DNA from: JAJRRA01 sp048636595
GTDB taxonomy: Bacteria; Pseudomonadota; Gammaproteobacteria; Xanthomonadales; SZUA-36
Assembly: GCA_048636595.1 (NCBI GenBank)
Contig: JAIVWI010000004.1
Span: 1 to 47,944, forward strand
DNA length: 47,944 nucleotides
Reading direction: 5' to 3'
The notes under the pieces were generated by a model that was not told where the DNA came from, searched no databases, and saw nothing but the letters and a program-made list of their open reading frames with translations. How positions within the stretch are numbered: position 1 is the stretch's first letter; the number at the start of each line of letters is the position of its first letter. The position numbers were made by a program, and so were the translations under genes. Of this stretch, positions 31,352-39,849 are shown in pieces.

Positions 31352-32302
31352 ATGAGTTGCCGTTCAATGTCAACATCAAATAAAACAAGTGTCCAGCTTG
31401 TGAGGGTTTCTGCGGATCATGATGATCAGCGTTTGGATAACTTTCTATCGACCCGGCTCAAGGGACTGCCCCGGTCAGCGCTCTACCGCATGATCCGTAC
31501 TGGCCAGGTCAGGATTAACGGTGGGCGCTGTAAGCCTTCCACGCGATTGTGCGAAGACGATGAAGTGCGGATTCCGCCTGCCTGGATCCGTGAACCGGGA
31601 AAAGTGATCGTCTCTGACCGGGTGTGCAGTCAAATCAGTGACGCCATTCTGTTCAAAAACAGCGACTTGCTGGTGCTCAACAAACCCTCGGGAATAGCCG
31701 TTCATGCCGGCAGTGGGCTACCCTGGGGTCTGATCGACGTGGTGCGGAAACTCCACCCCGGAGAGTATTGTGAACTCGCCCATCGCCTGGACCGTGAGAC
31801 CAGTGGCTGCCTGGTGCTGGCAAGAAACGGCAAAACCCTGCAGCACCTGACCGGGCTGTTCAGGGACGGGCGGGTACAAAAATTCTACCTGTGCTTGCTG
31901 GACGGCGAAATGAAAGAGCCAGTGATCGAAGTCGATGCACCGCTGATGAAAGTGCAGGCCGGCGCCGAACGGCAGATTGAAGTAAACGCGGAAGGGAAGC
32001 CGGCCCTGACCCGCTTCCGGCGCTTGCAAGCCTATGCTGGCTGTACTTATGCAGAAGCGGAACTTCTCACCGGAAGAACACACCAAATCAGGGTACATGC
32101 GCAGCATATCGGGATGCCATTGGCTGGTGAAGCCCGCTACGCATCAAAGGAGTCCGTTAAACAGTGGAAAAGAAAGGGTCTGAACCGGATTTTCCTGCAT
32201 GCTCAGAGACTGAGCTTCGAAGCCTCCTCGGGCGAGGAAATGGAATTCAACGCACCGTTACCGGAAAGCCTGAAGGCGGTGCTGGATCGCCTGGAAGATT
32301 GA
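31352..32302 (+). CDS. rluC: 23S rRNA pseudouridine synthase RluC (positions 955/2504/2580)
   Basis: RluC isomerises three uridines of 23S rRNA. The 316-residue protein has an N-terminal S4 RNA-binding domain (about 20-80; QRLDNFLSTRLKGLPRSALY) and a RluA-type catalytic domain with the active Asp in HRLDRETSG. LLTGRTHQIRVHAQHIGMPL is the typical C-terminal motif. Divergent placement from rne is the same as in E. coli and supports RluC over RluD. An internal ATG at 31367 (MSTSNKTSVQ) is an equally possible start; neither has a clear ribosome binding site. Confidence 0.93.
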   Translation: MSCRSMSTSNKTSVQLVRVSADHDDQRLDNFLSTRLKGLPRSALYRMIRTGQVRINGGRCKPSTRLCEDDEVRIPPAWIREPGKVIVSDRVCSQISDAILFKNSDLLVLNKPSGIAVHAGSGLPWGLIDVVRKLHPGEYCELAHRLDRETSGCLVLARNGKTLQHLTGLFRDGRVQKFYLCLLDGEMKEPVIEVDAPLMKVQAGAERQIEVNAEGKPALTRFRRLQAYAGCTYAEAELLTGRTHQIRVHAQHIGMPLAGEARYASKESVKQWKRKGLNRIFLHAQRLSFEASSGEEMEFNAPLPESLKAVLDRLED

Positions 32303-32398
32303 AACAGGAGGCCAGTCGTTTACCCGGGGTGATTTCCTACATGCTTTCACCACATCATCCGCTGGTTATGGCCTGCCGGCTGTGATCTAATTCGCGCA

Positions 32399-33646
32399 AT
32401 GTACAAGCCACTTGAAGCCTTTATTGGCCTGAGATACCTGCGCGCCAAGAGGCGGAATCATTTTATTTCGTTCATTTCCCTGATTTCCATGCTGGGAATC
32501 GCGCTGGGTGTGACCACCCTGATCACGGTGATCTCGGTGATGAACGGTTTTGAGAAGGAACTGCGTACCCGAATTCTGGGTGCGATTGCGCACGCCACGA
32601 TTCAGCCCATGGATGGCGCCCTGATGGACTGGCGCTCCGTGATCAAAGACGTTGAGAACCACCCCGAGGTGAATGGTGCTGCACCTTTCATCGAAGAAGG
32701 CGTATGGCTGCAGGGCCAGAAGTCGGCTGGTGCTTTCATCAGGGGAGTGGACCCGGCTTTTGAGATGCGTGTGTCGGAAGTCAGTGAGAAAATGTTGTCC
32801 GGAAAACTCACCGATCTTCATCCGGGCGAATACAACATCATTCTCGGACTCGGCCTGGCTTCCAGGTTACAAGTCGGGCCGGGTGACAAGGTTACCGTGA
32901 TTGCGCCCCGGCTCAAAGCGACACCGGTCGGAGCCAGTCCGTTAATGCGCCGTTTTACCGTGGCCGGCGTATTTGAATTCGGTGAGTTTGAAAATGACTC
33001 AACGCTGGCGATGATCAACATCGAAGACGCGGCCCGGTTGCTGCGTATGCCCCAGGGGTCGACCGGGGGTGTGCGGCTGCACTTGCAGGATATGGACCGG
33101 GCCTGGCGTGTGGCGAGAGACATATCAGGAACGCTTCCAGGTTATTACATCGTACGGGACTGGACGCAGGAACGGGGCAACCTGTTCCGGGCGGTAAAAA
33201 CTGAAAAGACCGTGATGTGGGTGATCCTGTCGCTGATCATCGCGGTCGCTGCGTTTAACATCATTTCCATGCTGGTGATGGTTGTCACGGACAAGCAGGC
33301 GGATATTGCGATTCTCAAAACCATGGGTGCGCGCCCGGGAACAATTCTGCGAATTTTTGTCATCCAGGGCAGCCTCATTGGCGTTATTGGCACCGGCCTG
33401 GGGGTGCTCGGTGGAATCGTGTTGGCGCAGAATATTGGCTTGGTCGTTCCCTTCCTGGAGCAGTTGTTCGGCTTCGATTTGTTCCCGGCGGATATTTACT
33501 ACATCACGGAACTGCCATCGGAGCTCAGAAGCAGCGATGTCATCAGGTTTTCCCTGATGACCCTTGCCATATCGTTTCTGTCTACCCTTTATCCATCCTG
33601 GCGCGCGGCGAGAACTCAACCGGCAGAGGCCTTGAGCTATGAGTGA
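32399..33646 (+). CDS. Lipoprotein-releasing ABC transporter permease (LolC/LolE family, single copy)
   Basis: This 415-residue inner-membrane subunit extracts outer-membrane lipoproteins and hands them to LolA. The N-terminal IGLRYLRAKRRNHFISFISL and first membrane helix precede a periplasmic MacB-like domain (about 45-270). That domain has the segment RLKATPVGASPLMRRFTVAG in the position of LolC's LolA-binding Hook. Three C-terminal helices (about 275-400) follow, ending in PSWRAARTQPAEALSYE. Only one permease gene accompanies lolD, so it may work as a homodimer, as in LolDF-type systems. Its end overlaps the lolD start by eight bases. Confidence 0.92.
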   Translation: MYKPLEAFIGLRYLRAKRRNHFISFISLISMLGIALGVTTLITVISVMNGFEKELRTRILGAIAHATIQPMDGALMDWRSVIKDVENHPEVNGAAPFIEEGVWLQGQKSAGAFIRGVDPAFEMRVSEVSEKMLSGKLTDLHPGEYNIILGLGLASRLQVGPGDKVTVIAPRLKATPVGASPLMRRFTVAGVFEFGEFENDSTLAMINIEDAARLLRMPQGSTGGVRLHLQDMDRAWRVARDISGTLPGYYIVRDWTQERGNLFRAVKTEKTVMWVILSLIIAVAAFNIISMLVMVVTDKQADIAILKTMGARPGTILRIFVIQGSLIGVIGTGLGVLGGIVLAQNIGLVVPFLEQLFGFDLFPADIYYITELPSELRSSDVIRFSLMTLAISFLSTLYPSWRAARTQPAEALSYE

Positions 33647-34352
33647 TCAGCTGCCCGGGCCATCACAAGTGCTTGCGCTGGAAGCACGGCACGTCAAGAA
33701 AACGTTCCGGCAGGGGCCAAAAGAAGTACGGGTTCTGGAAGATGTGAACCTGGAATTACGTGCCGGCGAGTCCCTGGCTATTGTGGGTGCGTCCGGCGCC
33801 GGCAAGAGCACACTGCTGCACATACTGGGCGGTCTGGATAAGCCTGATGAAGGTGAAGTGCTGGTTGAAGGTGCATCCATGTGGGCGCTAAGCGAAGCTG
33901 AACGTGGACTGGTGCGCAACAGGACGATGGGGTTTGTTTACCAGTTCCATCATCTCCTGGCCGAGTTTACCGCCCTGGAGAACGTGGCCATGCCGTTGTT
34001 GATTCGTGGTGTGAAAACGGCGGAGGCTGCCAGCAGGGCTTCACAGATACTGGGCCGCGTTGGACTGGCTGAGCGCATCAACCACAAGCCGGGCGAGTTA
34101 TCTGGTGGTGAACGCCAGCGCGCCGCCGTAGCGCGCGCCCTGGTGGGTAATCCCAGGGTAATGCTCGGGGACGAGCCCACGGGTAACCTGGATGAACGTA
34201 CGGCCGATCGAGTGTATGGACTGTTGCTGGAGTTGAACCAGGAATTGAATACCAGCTTGCTACTGGTCACCCATGACCCCCGGATGGCCGCACGAATGGA
34301 TCAGCAACTTGAATTGCGCATGGGGTGTCTGCAGGAAATCGACTTAATGTAG
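33639..34352 (+). CDS. lolD: Lipoprotein-releasing ABC transporter ATP-binding protein LolD
   Basis: LolD powers lipoprotein release from the inner membrane. The 237-residue ATPase has Walker A GASGAGKST, the Q-loop/LolD region VYQFHHLLAEFTALENVAMP, signature LSGGERQR, Walker B VMLGDEPTGNLD and an H-loop in VTHD. The MGFVYQFHHLLAEF stretch is diagnostic for LolD within the MacB-like ATPases. It is translationally coupled to the permease gene. Confidence 0.95.
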   Translation: MSDQLPGPSQVLALEARHVKKTFRQGPKEVRVLEDVNLELRAGESLAIVGASGAGKSTLLHILGGLDKPDEGEVLVEGASMWALSEAERGLVRNRTMGFVYQFHHLLAEFTALENVAMPLLIRGVKTAEAASRASQILGRVGLAERINHKPGELSGGERQRAAVARALVGNPRVMLGDEPTGNLDERTADRVYGLLLELNQELNTSLLLVTHDPRMAARMDQQLELRMGCLQEIDLM

Positions 34353-34368
34353 TTGTGAAAGGGTAGGG

Positions 34369-36678
34369 GTGAATGCGGAGAGGGGCTTGAAGGGGCAGGG
34401 GGGCCTACCGGCATGCCTGGTCCTGGGCGTGCTCTGTGCTCATCTGTTTTCGAGGTTGCCGCCAATATGGATTGTTGTCTCAGCCAGCCTTACCGGCCTT
34501 TTGTTTCTGTTTCGGCCCGCTACCCGCTGGATGGCTGTCATGATCCTTGGGTGTTGCTGGACACTGTGGCATTTTGAACAGGGTCTGGAAGACCGTTTGG
34601 ACTATTCGCTGAGCGGGAAGGTAATGGAGGTAAGCGGGGTGGTCTCGGCCATTCCGGAAGTTTACCCTGACTATGCCCGTTTCCGCTTTGACCCCTTGCC
34701 TGATGATGGGCAGCAAGGCCTGCCGGACCGCCTGCTTGTCTATTGGTACCGTGATTTTCCCTTAATGTCAGTTGGAGAGAACTGGCGCCTGGAGTTGCAG
34801 CTAAAACCACCCTGGGGCCGGGTAAATTTCCAGGGGGGCGACCGGGAACGCTGGTTGTTTGCAGAGGGAATCGGGGGCCTGGGGACCGTTCGTAGCGGTG
34901 AGCTCTTGCCCTCCAGGACACTCAACCGCTACTTCTTTCAAAACGCACGCAGCTTCGTGAGGGAAAAAATTTCCTTGCTGCTGGATGACGAGCGGATGCG
35001 TGGAGTGGTGCAGGCGCTTGCGATTGCAGATCGCAGCGGTATGCAATTCAGCGATCGTCAATTGCTGTCATCTACCGGTACCTCGCATCTGCTGGCCATA
35101 TCCGGACTGCATGTTGGACTTGCAGCCGTGGGGGGCGCCTGGCTGGCCCGCATCACCATGCTATTGGCGCCTGTGACCGTGGCAACCCGCTGGGGATTCA
35201 GTGTTTCTCTTGCAGGCGCGCTGCTCGCAGCCCTGACTTATGCCGCCCTGGCTGGCTGGGGTGTATCAACCCAGAGGGCCGTGTTAATGCTGGCCGTGGC
35301 GGCACTGACGCTGGTTCTCAATCGTGCCGTTCATCCGGCCAGGGCATGGGTCCTTGCACTGGCGGTTGTTCTTGCCGTGGACCCTCTCGCCCCGCTGGGT
35401 ACGGGGAGCTGGTTTTCTTTCCTGGCCGTTGCGGTTCTGTTGACCCTGTTCGTTCCACGTAATGGCCGGATTGCCTGGTGGAAAACCGCCTTGCTGGCGC
35501 AGGCCGGGATCATGGTTACGATGCTGCCGGTTACCGTCTACTGGTTCCAGTACTTCAGCCCGGTCAGTTTCCTGGCAAACATGGGGGCCATTCCCTGGGT
35601 TAGCCTGGTGGTGGTGCCGCTGATATTGGCGGGTGTTGCTTTACTGCCGGTTTCGATGGCGCTTGCAGGACTGTTGCTCAACCTCGCCGGGCAGGCTTCT
35701 TCCGTTCTGTTTCTGTATCTTGAATTCCTATCCGGTTTGCAGGGACCGGTACCCATCCTGCCTGCACCAGGCGTAGTGACTGTGGTGCTGGCAATGCTGG
35801 GCGGGATGCTGTTGCTATTGCCTGCAGGAGTCCCCGGACGCTGGATAGGCATATTTCTCATGTTGCCCCTGTTCTTGCCTCCGGGTCTGCGCACGGAACC
35901 GGGCTCCCTCCTGATCGAGGCACTGGATGCAGGGTTGGGTATGGCGGTGCTGATCAGCACGGAACATCACACGCTGCTTTATGATTCGGGTCCGGGCGAT
36001 GGCCGGGAGCAAAACCTGGTCGGCTCGGTCATCACGCCAGCCCTGGCAGGCCTGGGGCGGCATGCGCCGGAGCAGATCATCATCAGTCACGGTGACCTCG
36101 ATCACGCCGGTGGCCTGGCAAGCCTCATAAAACACTATCCGGCAGCGGAGATGTTCGCAAACCTTCCCGCGCAGCCGGGCAACATTGAAAGCTGCCATTC
36201 CGGTCTGGCCTGGTCTCATGACGGTTTTGAATTCCAGGTGCTTCATCCATCAACGGCATTGCCCTACCTGGGTAACGACAGCTCCTGTGTGCTGAGCGTC
36301 CGGGGGGCAGCGGCCAGTGTGCTGTTCACCGGCGATATTTCCTCGGCGATAGAGAACCGCCTGAGAACCACCATGCCAGCACCTCACCGTATTCTTTTTG
36401 TACCACACCACGGCAGCAAAACATCTTCCTCCCCGGAGTTCATCTCCGCGGTCAGGCCCGAAGCATCCATTGCCACCGCATCCCTGGGCAACCGCTTCGG
36501 ATTTCCCCGGGATGTAATCAGACAACGCTATATCGACGCCGGCTCGAAATTCTGGTCCACCGGCGAGTGCGGTGCAGTGCGAATCCTGCTCACTGCCGAT
36601 GGCGACATCCACGCCGAAAGCGCCCGCCGCAAAAGAAACAAAATCTGGCGCTGGCCCGCCGCTCCGGGGTGTCCTTGA
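34369..36678 (+). CDS. comEC: ComEC/Rec2-family DNA uptake channel protein
   Basis: ComEC proteins carry single-stranded DNA across the inner membrane during natural transformation. The 769-residue protein starts at GTG 34369, 16 bases after lolD. It has an N-terminal membrane/DUF4131 part, a competence domain with many helices (about 200-500; STGTSHLLAISGLHVGL is its signature) and a C-terminal metallo-beta-lactamase-like domain with the metal motif SHGDLDHAGG. VLFTGDIS and VPHHGSKTSSS also fit that domain, which probably degrades the non-transforming strand. Position next to lolD and before the exbB-msbA group matches related Gammaproteobacteria. Confidence 0.94.
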   Translation: MNAERGLKGQGGLPACLVLGVLCAHLFSRLPPIWIVVSASLTGLLFLFRPATRWMAVMILGCCWTLWHFEQGLEDRLDYSLSGKVMEVSGVVSAIPEVYPDYARFRFDPLPDDGQQGLPDRLLVYWYRDFPLMSVGENWRLELQLKPPWGRVNFQGGDRERWLFAEGIGGLGTVRSGELLPSRTLNRYFFQNARSFVREKISLLLDDERMRGVVQALAIADRSGMQFSDRQLLSSTGTSHLLAISGLHVGLAAVGGAWLARITMLLAPVTVATRWGFSVSLAGALLAALTYAALAGWGVSTQRAVLMLAVAALTLVLNRAVHPARAWVLALAVVLAVDPLAPLGTGSWFSFLAVAVLLTLFVPRNGRIAWWKTALLAQAGIMVTMLPVTVYWFQYFSPVSFLANMGAIPWVSLVVVPLILAGVALLPVSMALAGLLLNLAGQASSVLFLYLEFLSGLQGPVPILPAPGVVTVVLAMLGGMLLLLPAGVPGRWIGIFLMLPLFLPPGLRTEPGSLLIEALDAGLGMAVLISTEHHTLLYDSGPGDGREQNLVGSVITPALAGLGRHAPEQIIISHGDLDHAGGLASLIKHYPAAEMFANLPAQPGNIESCHSGLAWSHDGFEFQVLHPSTALPYLGNDSSCVLSVRGAAASVLFTGDISSAIENRLRTTMPAPHRILFVPHHGSKTSSSPEFISAVRPEASIATASLGNRFGFPRDVIRQRYIDAGSKFWSTGECGAVRILLTADGDIHAESARRKRNKIWRWPAAPGCP

Positions 36679-36802
36679 ACATAAGTTGTCGCAGCTAAAT
36701 CTTTTCCGCAAAAGACGCAACCCAGCGTTCGGAAGCGGAAGTGCTTGATGGCACGGCGTTATTCAATGACTAAAAAATTTAGTGTCTTTAGCAGAAAAAA
36801 AC

Positions 36803-36820
36803 CAGGCTTAACATAGCCTG
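36803..36820. promoter_or_regulatory. Inverted repeat framing a possible -10 upstream of exbB
   Basis: CAGGCT-TAACAT-AGCCTG has 6-bp arms around TAACAT, a fair -10. A weak TTTAGC lies 16 bases before it. It may be a promoter with operator for the exbB-kdsB transcript; evidence is positional only. Confidence 0.3.
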
Positions 36821-36875
36821 TAGAGAGTGCCGCATGTATCATTCGGGCAGCCTCTTATCATTGGAGTGATACAGC

Positions 36876-37514
36876 GTGTTTGAAATCATTATTGCCGGCG
36901 GTTGGTTGATGGTGCCGATTATCCTGTGTTCCATACTGGCGTTGACGATCATTGCGGAACGCCTGTGGGCTTTGCGCCGCAGCCAGGTGGTGCCTAATGG
37001 TGTAGGTGAGCAGGTAGAGCAGTGGGCAGTCCGGCATGAGCTGGACCGGCGCCATATCGAGCAGTTGAGATCGGGTTCCGCCCTGGGACGAGTACTGGCA
37101 GCGGCGCTGATCAACCGCCACCGGCCCCGCGAATTGATCAAGGAAGCTGTTGAAGACACCGGCAGGCACGTGGTGTACCGGCTGGAGCGGTTTCTCAATA
37201 CGCTGGGCACGATTGCCGGGATTTCACCCTTGCTGGGCTTGCTGGGCACCGTGATTGGCATGATCAAGGTCTTTTCCACCATTCTTGAACAGGGAGTTGG
37301 CAATGCCAATGTGTTGGCAGGCGGGATCTCAGAGGCCCTGATCACCACCGCGGCAGGGCTCACCGTTGCAATACCCAGTTTCTTTTTCTATCGTTACTTC
37401 AAGGGACGCGTGGAAGAATACGTCGTTTCAATGGAAGAGCAGGCCATAAACCTGATTGAGGCCATTGAGCGCAGCAACGTGGCACAACTCAGGTCTGGTG
37501 TGCCTGGTGGGTAA
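36876..37514 (+). CDS. exbB: MotA/TolQ/ExbB proton channel family protein
   Basis: With the next gene it forms an ExbB-ExbD type proton channel that energises envelope processes. The 212-residue protein starts at GTG 36876 with GGAG upstream. Three membrane segments are visible: residues 4-25, about 105-130 (TLGTIAGISPLLGLLGTVIG) and about 150-175 (SEALITTAAGLTVAIPSFFF). The second and third carry the family hallmarks. No TonB or TolA gene is near; instead the pair leads msbA, lpxK and kdsB, a linkage known from other Gammaproteobacteria. The partner transducer is not identifiable here. Confidence 0.9.
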   Translation: MFEIIIAGGWLMVPIILCSILALTIIAERLWALRRSQVVPNGVGEQVEQWAVRHELDRRHIEQLRSGSALGRVLAAALINRHRPRELIKEAVEDTGRHVVYRLERFLNTLGTIAGISPLLGLLGTVIGMIKVFSTILEQGVGNANVLAGGISEALITTAAGLTVAIPSFFFYRYFKGRVEEYVVSMEEQAINLIEAIERSNVAQLRSGVPGG

Positions 37515-37560
37515 AGGATGCACTGTGCAGGTTCATGAATAGTTCAGAGGTTCTCAGGCC

Positions 37561-37989
37561 TTGAAACTCCAGAATCGTATAAAGGAAGAGCCCACCGTCG
37601 ACCTGACTTCGCTGATCGACGTGGTGTTCCTGTTGCTGCTCTTTTTCATGGTCAGCACCACTTTCGAGCACCAGGCCGTGTTGAAGGTCGACCTTCCCGA
37701 CGCCAGCGCGGTGGATGCGCCTGTTGACCTGCCTGAACGCCTGGAATTGGTGATTGATGCCAACGGCCTGATGTTTCTCAATGACCGGCAACTGGTGGAC
37801 AGCGAAGAACGGACGATCAAGGCAGCGTTCAATGAGGCTGCCGGTGATAACCGTAACCTGCCGCTGATATTGAGAGCGGACCGCGAGACGCCTCACCACT
37901 TCGTGGTCACGGTAATGGATGTGGCAGCCCAACTGGGCTTCAGCAATCTTTCAATCGCCACCAACCGGATAACCGGAAGCGAAGAATGA
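37561..37989 (+). CDS. exbD: ExbD/TolR-family biopolymer transport protein
   Basis: The 142-residue partner of the ExbB-like protein has a short cytosolic N terminus, one membrane helix with the essential proton-carrying Asp (TSLIDVVFLLLLFFMVSTTF) and a periplasmic domain. It appears to start at TTG 37561. A nine-codon ORF starting at ATG 37535 ends in a TGA that overlaps this TTG (CTTGA), which suggests translational coupling. No in-frame ATG offers a better start. Confidence 0.9.
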   Translation: MKLQNRIKEEPTVDLTSLIDVVFLLLLFFMVSTTFEHQAVLKVDLPDASAVDAPVDLPERLELVIDANGLMFLNDRQLVDSEERTIKAAFNEAAGDNRNLPLILRADRETPHHFVVTVMDVAAQLGFSNLSIATNRITGSEE

Positions 37990-37998
37990 CGGCAGCGG

Positions 37999-38031
37999 TA
38001 TAATTGTATTTTCTTGTAATTCCAGAATTAC
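37999..38031 (+). promoter_or_regulatory. Candidate -10 and perfect palindrome upstream of msbA
   Basis: TATAAT at 37999-38004 is followed by GTAATTC-CA-GAATTAC (38016-38031), a perfect 7-bp inverted repeat ending seven bases before the msbA ATG. It could be an operator or a hairpin limiting translation. No -35 is convincing, and no Shine-Dalgarno sequence is otherwise visible in the leader. Confidence 0.35.
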
Positions 38032-38037
38032 TCTTAC

Positions 38038-39849
38038 ATGTCATTGAAATTATTAAATAATCAAGTAAAGCCCAGCGAAACTCGTGTAATATCCGGGCTA
38101 GTTGTCTATAAACGCCTGTGGGGTTACACGAAACGCTACAAGTGGATGTTCCTGCTGGGTGTCATCGGCGTGAGCGTCGATGCCAGCATGCAGGCTGCAT
38201 TCGTCAAGTTCATGGAACCGCTGATCGACCGGGTGTTTGTTGGCAAAGATTCCGAGTATGGCCTGTGGATGGCCGGGTTCATCTTCGTTGCGGCCATCAC
38301 CCGCATAGTAGGTAATTTTGTAGGTGTATACAGCATGGAATGGGTGGGCAGGAAAGTCGTCGCCGACCTGCGCCAGGAATTATTCAACCAGTATGTCGTC
38401 TTACCGGCCTCCTATTTTGACCACCACAGTTCGGGGCAGTTGATTTCCAAGCTGGCCTATAACAGCGAGCAGGTGGCCAACGCGGCAACCCGGTCCGTGA
38501 TCGCTGCATTCCGGGACGTCATACTGGTGATTTTGATGCTTACGGTCATGCTGACCGCGAACGTGATGCTGTCACTGGTCATGTTATTGCTGGTGCCGAT
38601 AATTGGCCTGCTGGTGACCGTGATCAGCCGTCGCTTCCGGAAAATCAGCCATCGGATCCAGGATTCCATGGGGGACGTGTCGCACCTCACCGAGGAAGCG
38701 GTCGTCGGACAACAGGTGATCAAGGTGTTCCAGGGCCAGGAAGCTGAAAAACAACGTTTTGGCTCGGTCAACGAGAAAACACGCCGTCTGCTGATGCGCA
38801 TGTTGGCTACCCGCCTGGCCAGTTCATCCATGGTGCAACTTGCCGCAGGTCTGGCCCTGGTGCTGCTGATGGTAGTCGCAACCCGTCCGAGCATGTTAAA
38901 CGATATTTCAGCGGGTACGTTTACGGTAGTTTTCTGGGCCATGATCGGGACCATTCCACCGCTCAAACGCCTGACCACGGTGCAGGCGTCGGTACAAAAT
39001 GGCATTGCCGCTGCCGAAAGTATTTTTGATGTGCTGGACACCGAGGCGGAAACTGATTCGGGCGACTATTCGGTAGATCGTGTGGAGGGGGCGATTGAAT
39101 TTCGCAACGTGAGTTTTATGTATGACTCAAGCGAAAAAGCCGTACTGGAAGACGTCAGCTTTACGGTGCCGGCTGGCAGCGTAACTGCCCTGGTCGGGCA
39201 TTCGGGCAGTGGCAAAACGACTTTGGCGGGATTGTTGCCCCGGTTTTATCTCTACAGTGCGGGCCACGTCCTGCTGGACGAGGTGGAGCTATCTGATTAC
39301 AAGCTCGATAGCCTGCGCAGCCAGATCGCCCTGGTCAGCCAGGACATCATCCTGTTTAACGATACGGTGGCAGGAAATATCGCTTACGGAGCACTGGGGG
39401 GCGCTTCGCCCGAGGCGATCGAGAAAGCAGCCAGGGATGCGCATGCCATGGAATTTATTGAACAGTTGCCGGAACAACTCGATACCATGGTGGGAGAAAG
39501 AGGCATGCTTTTGTCCGGAGGCCAGAGGCAAAGGATTGCGATTGCCCGCGCCCTGTTGAAGGATGCCCCCATTTTGATCCTGGATGAGGCCACTTCTGCG
39601 CTGGACAGCAGGTCCGAGAAGGCGATTCAGGAGGCCTTGTCTGAAGTCATGAAACACCGCACCACACTGGTCATTGCCCACCGGCTGTCCACCATTGAGA
39701 ACGCGGACCAGATCATAGTGCTGGAGAAGGGACGGGTGATTGAATCCGGTACACACGAGGATCTTCTGCAACGCGGCGAAGCCTATTCCAGGTTATACCA
39801 GGCCCAGTTCTCCCATGACGACAACGGTAATCAGGATCGTGCGGGCTGA
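38038..39849 (+). CDS. msbA: Lipid A export ATP-binding/permease protein MsbA
   Basis: MsbA flips lipid A-core across the inner membrane. The 603-residue half-transporter has a six-helix type IV ABC exporter domain (about residues 30-320) and an ATPase domain. Walker A is GHSGSGKT (387-394), the signature LSGGQ (492-496), Walker B ILDE (514-517), and the H-loop lies in VIAHRLS. Placement directly before lpxK is diagnostic for MsbA among ABC exporters. Its coding end overlaps lpxK by 35 bases. Confidence 0.95.
   Translation: MSLKLLNNQVKPSETRVISGLVVYKRLWGYTKRYKWMFLLGVIGVSVDASMQAAFVKFMEPLIDRVFVGKDSEYGLWMAGFIFVAAITRIVGNFVGVYSMEWVGRKVVADLRQELFNQYVVLPASYFDHHSSGQLISKLAYNSEQVANAATRSVIAAFRDVILVILMLTVMLTANVMLSLVMLLLVPIIGLLVTVISRRFRKISHRIQDSMGDVSHLTEEAVVGQQVIKVFQGQEAEKQRFGSVNEKTRRLLMRMLATRLASSSMVQLAAGLALVLLMVVATRPSMLNDISAGTFTVVFWAMIGTIPPLKRLTTVQASVQNGIAAAESIFDVLDTEAETDSGDYSVDRVEGAIEFRNVSFMYDSSEKAVLEDVSFTVPAGSVTALVGHSGSGKTTLAGLLPRFYLYSAGHVLLDEVELSDYKLDSLRSQIALVSQDIILFNDTVAGNIAYGALGGASPEAIEKAARDAHAMEFIEQLPEQLDTMVGERGMLLSGGQRQRIAIARALLKDAPILILDEATSALDSRSEKAIQEALSEVMKHRTTLVIAHRLSTIENADQIIVLEKGRVIESGTHEDLLQRGEAYSRLYQAQFSHDDNGNQDRAG

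Noticed and set aside
36839..37363. 174-codon minus-strand ORF opposite exbB
   Set aside because: Antisense of a recognised proton-channel gene; composition and lack of signals indicate a shadow.
38457..39041. 194-codon minus-strand ORF inside msbA
   Set aside because: Antisense shadow of a clear ABC exporter; no promoter, ribosome binding site or domain.
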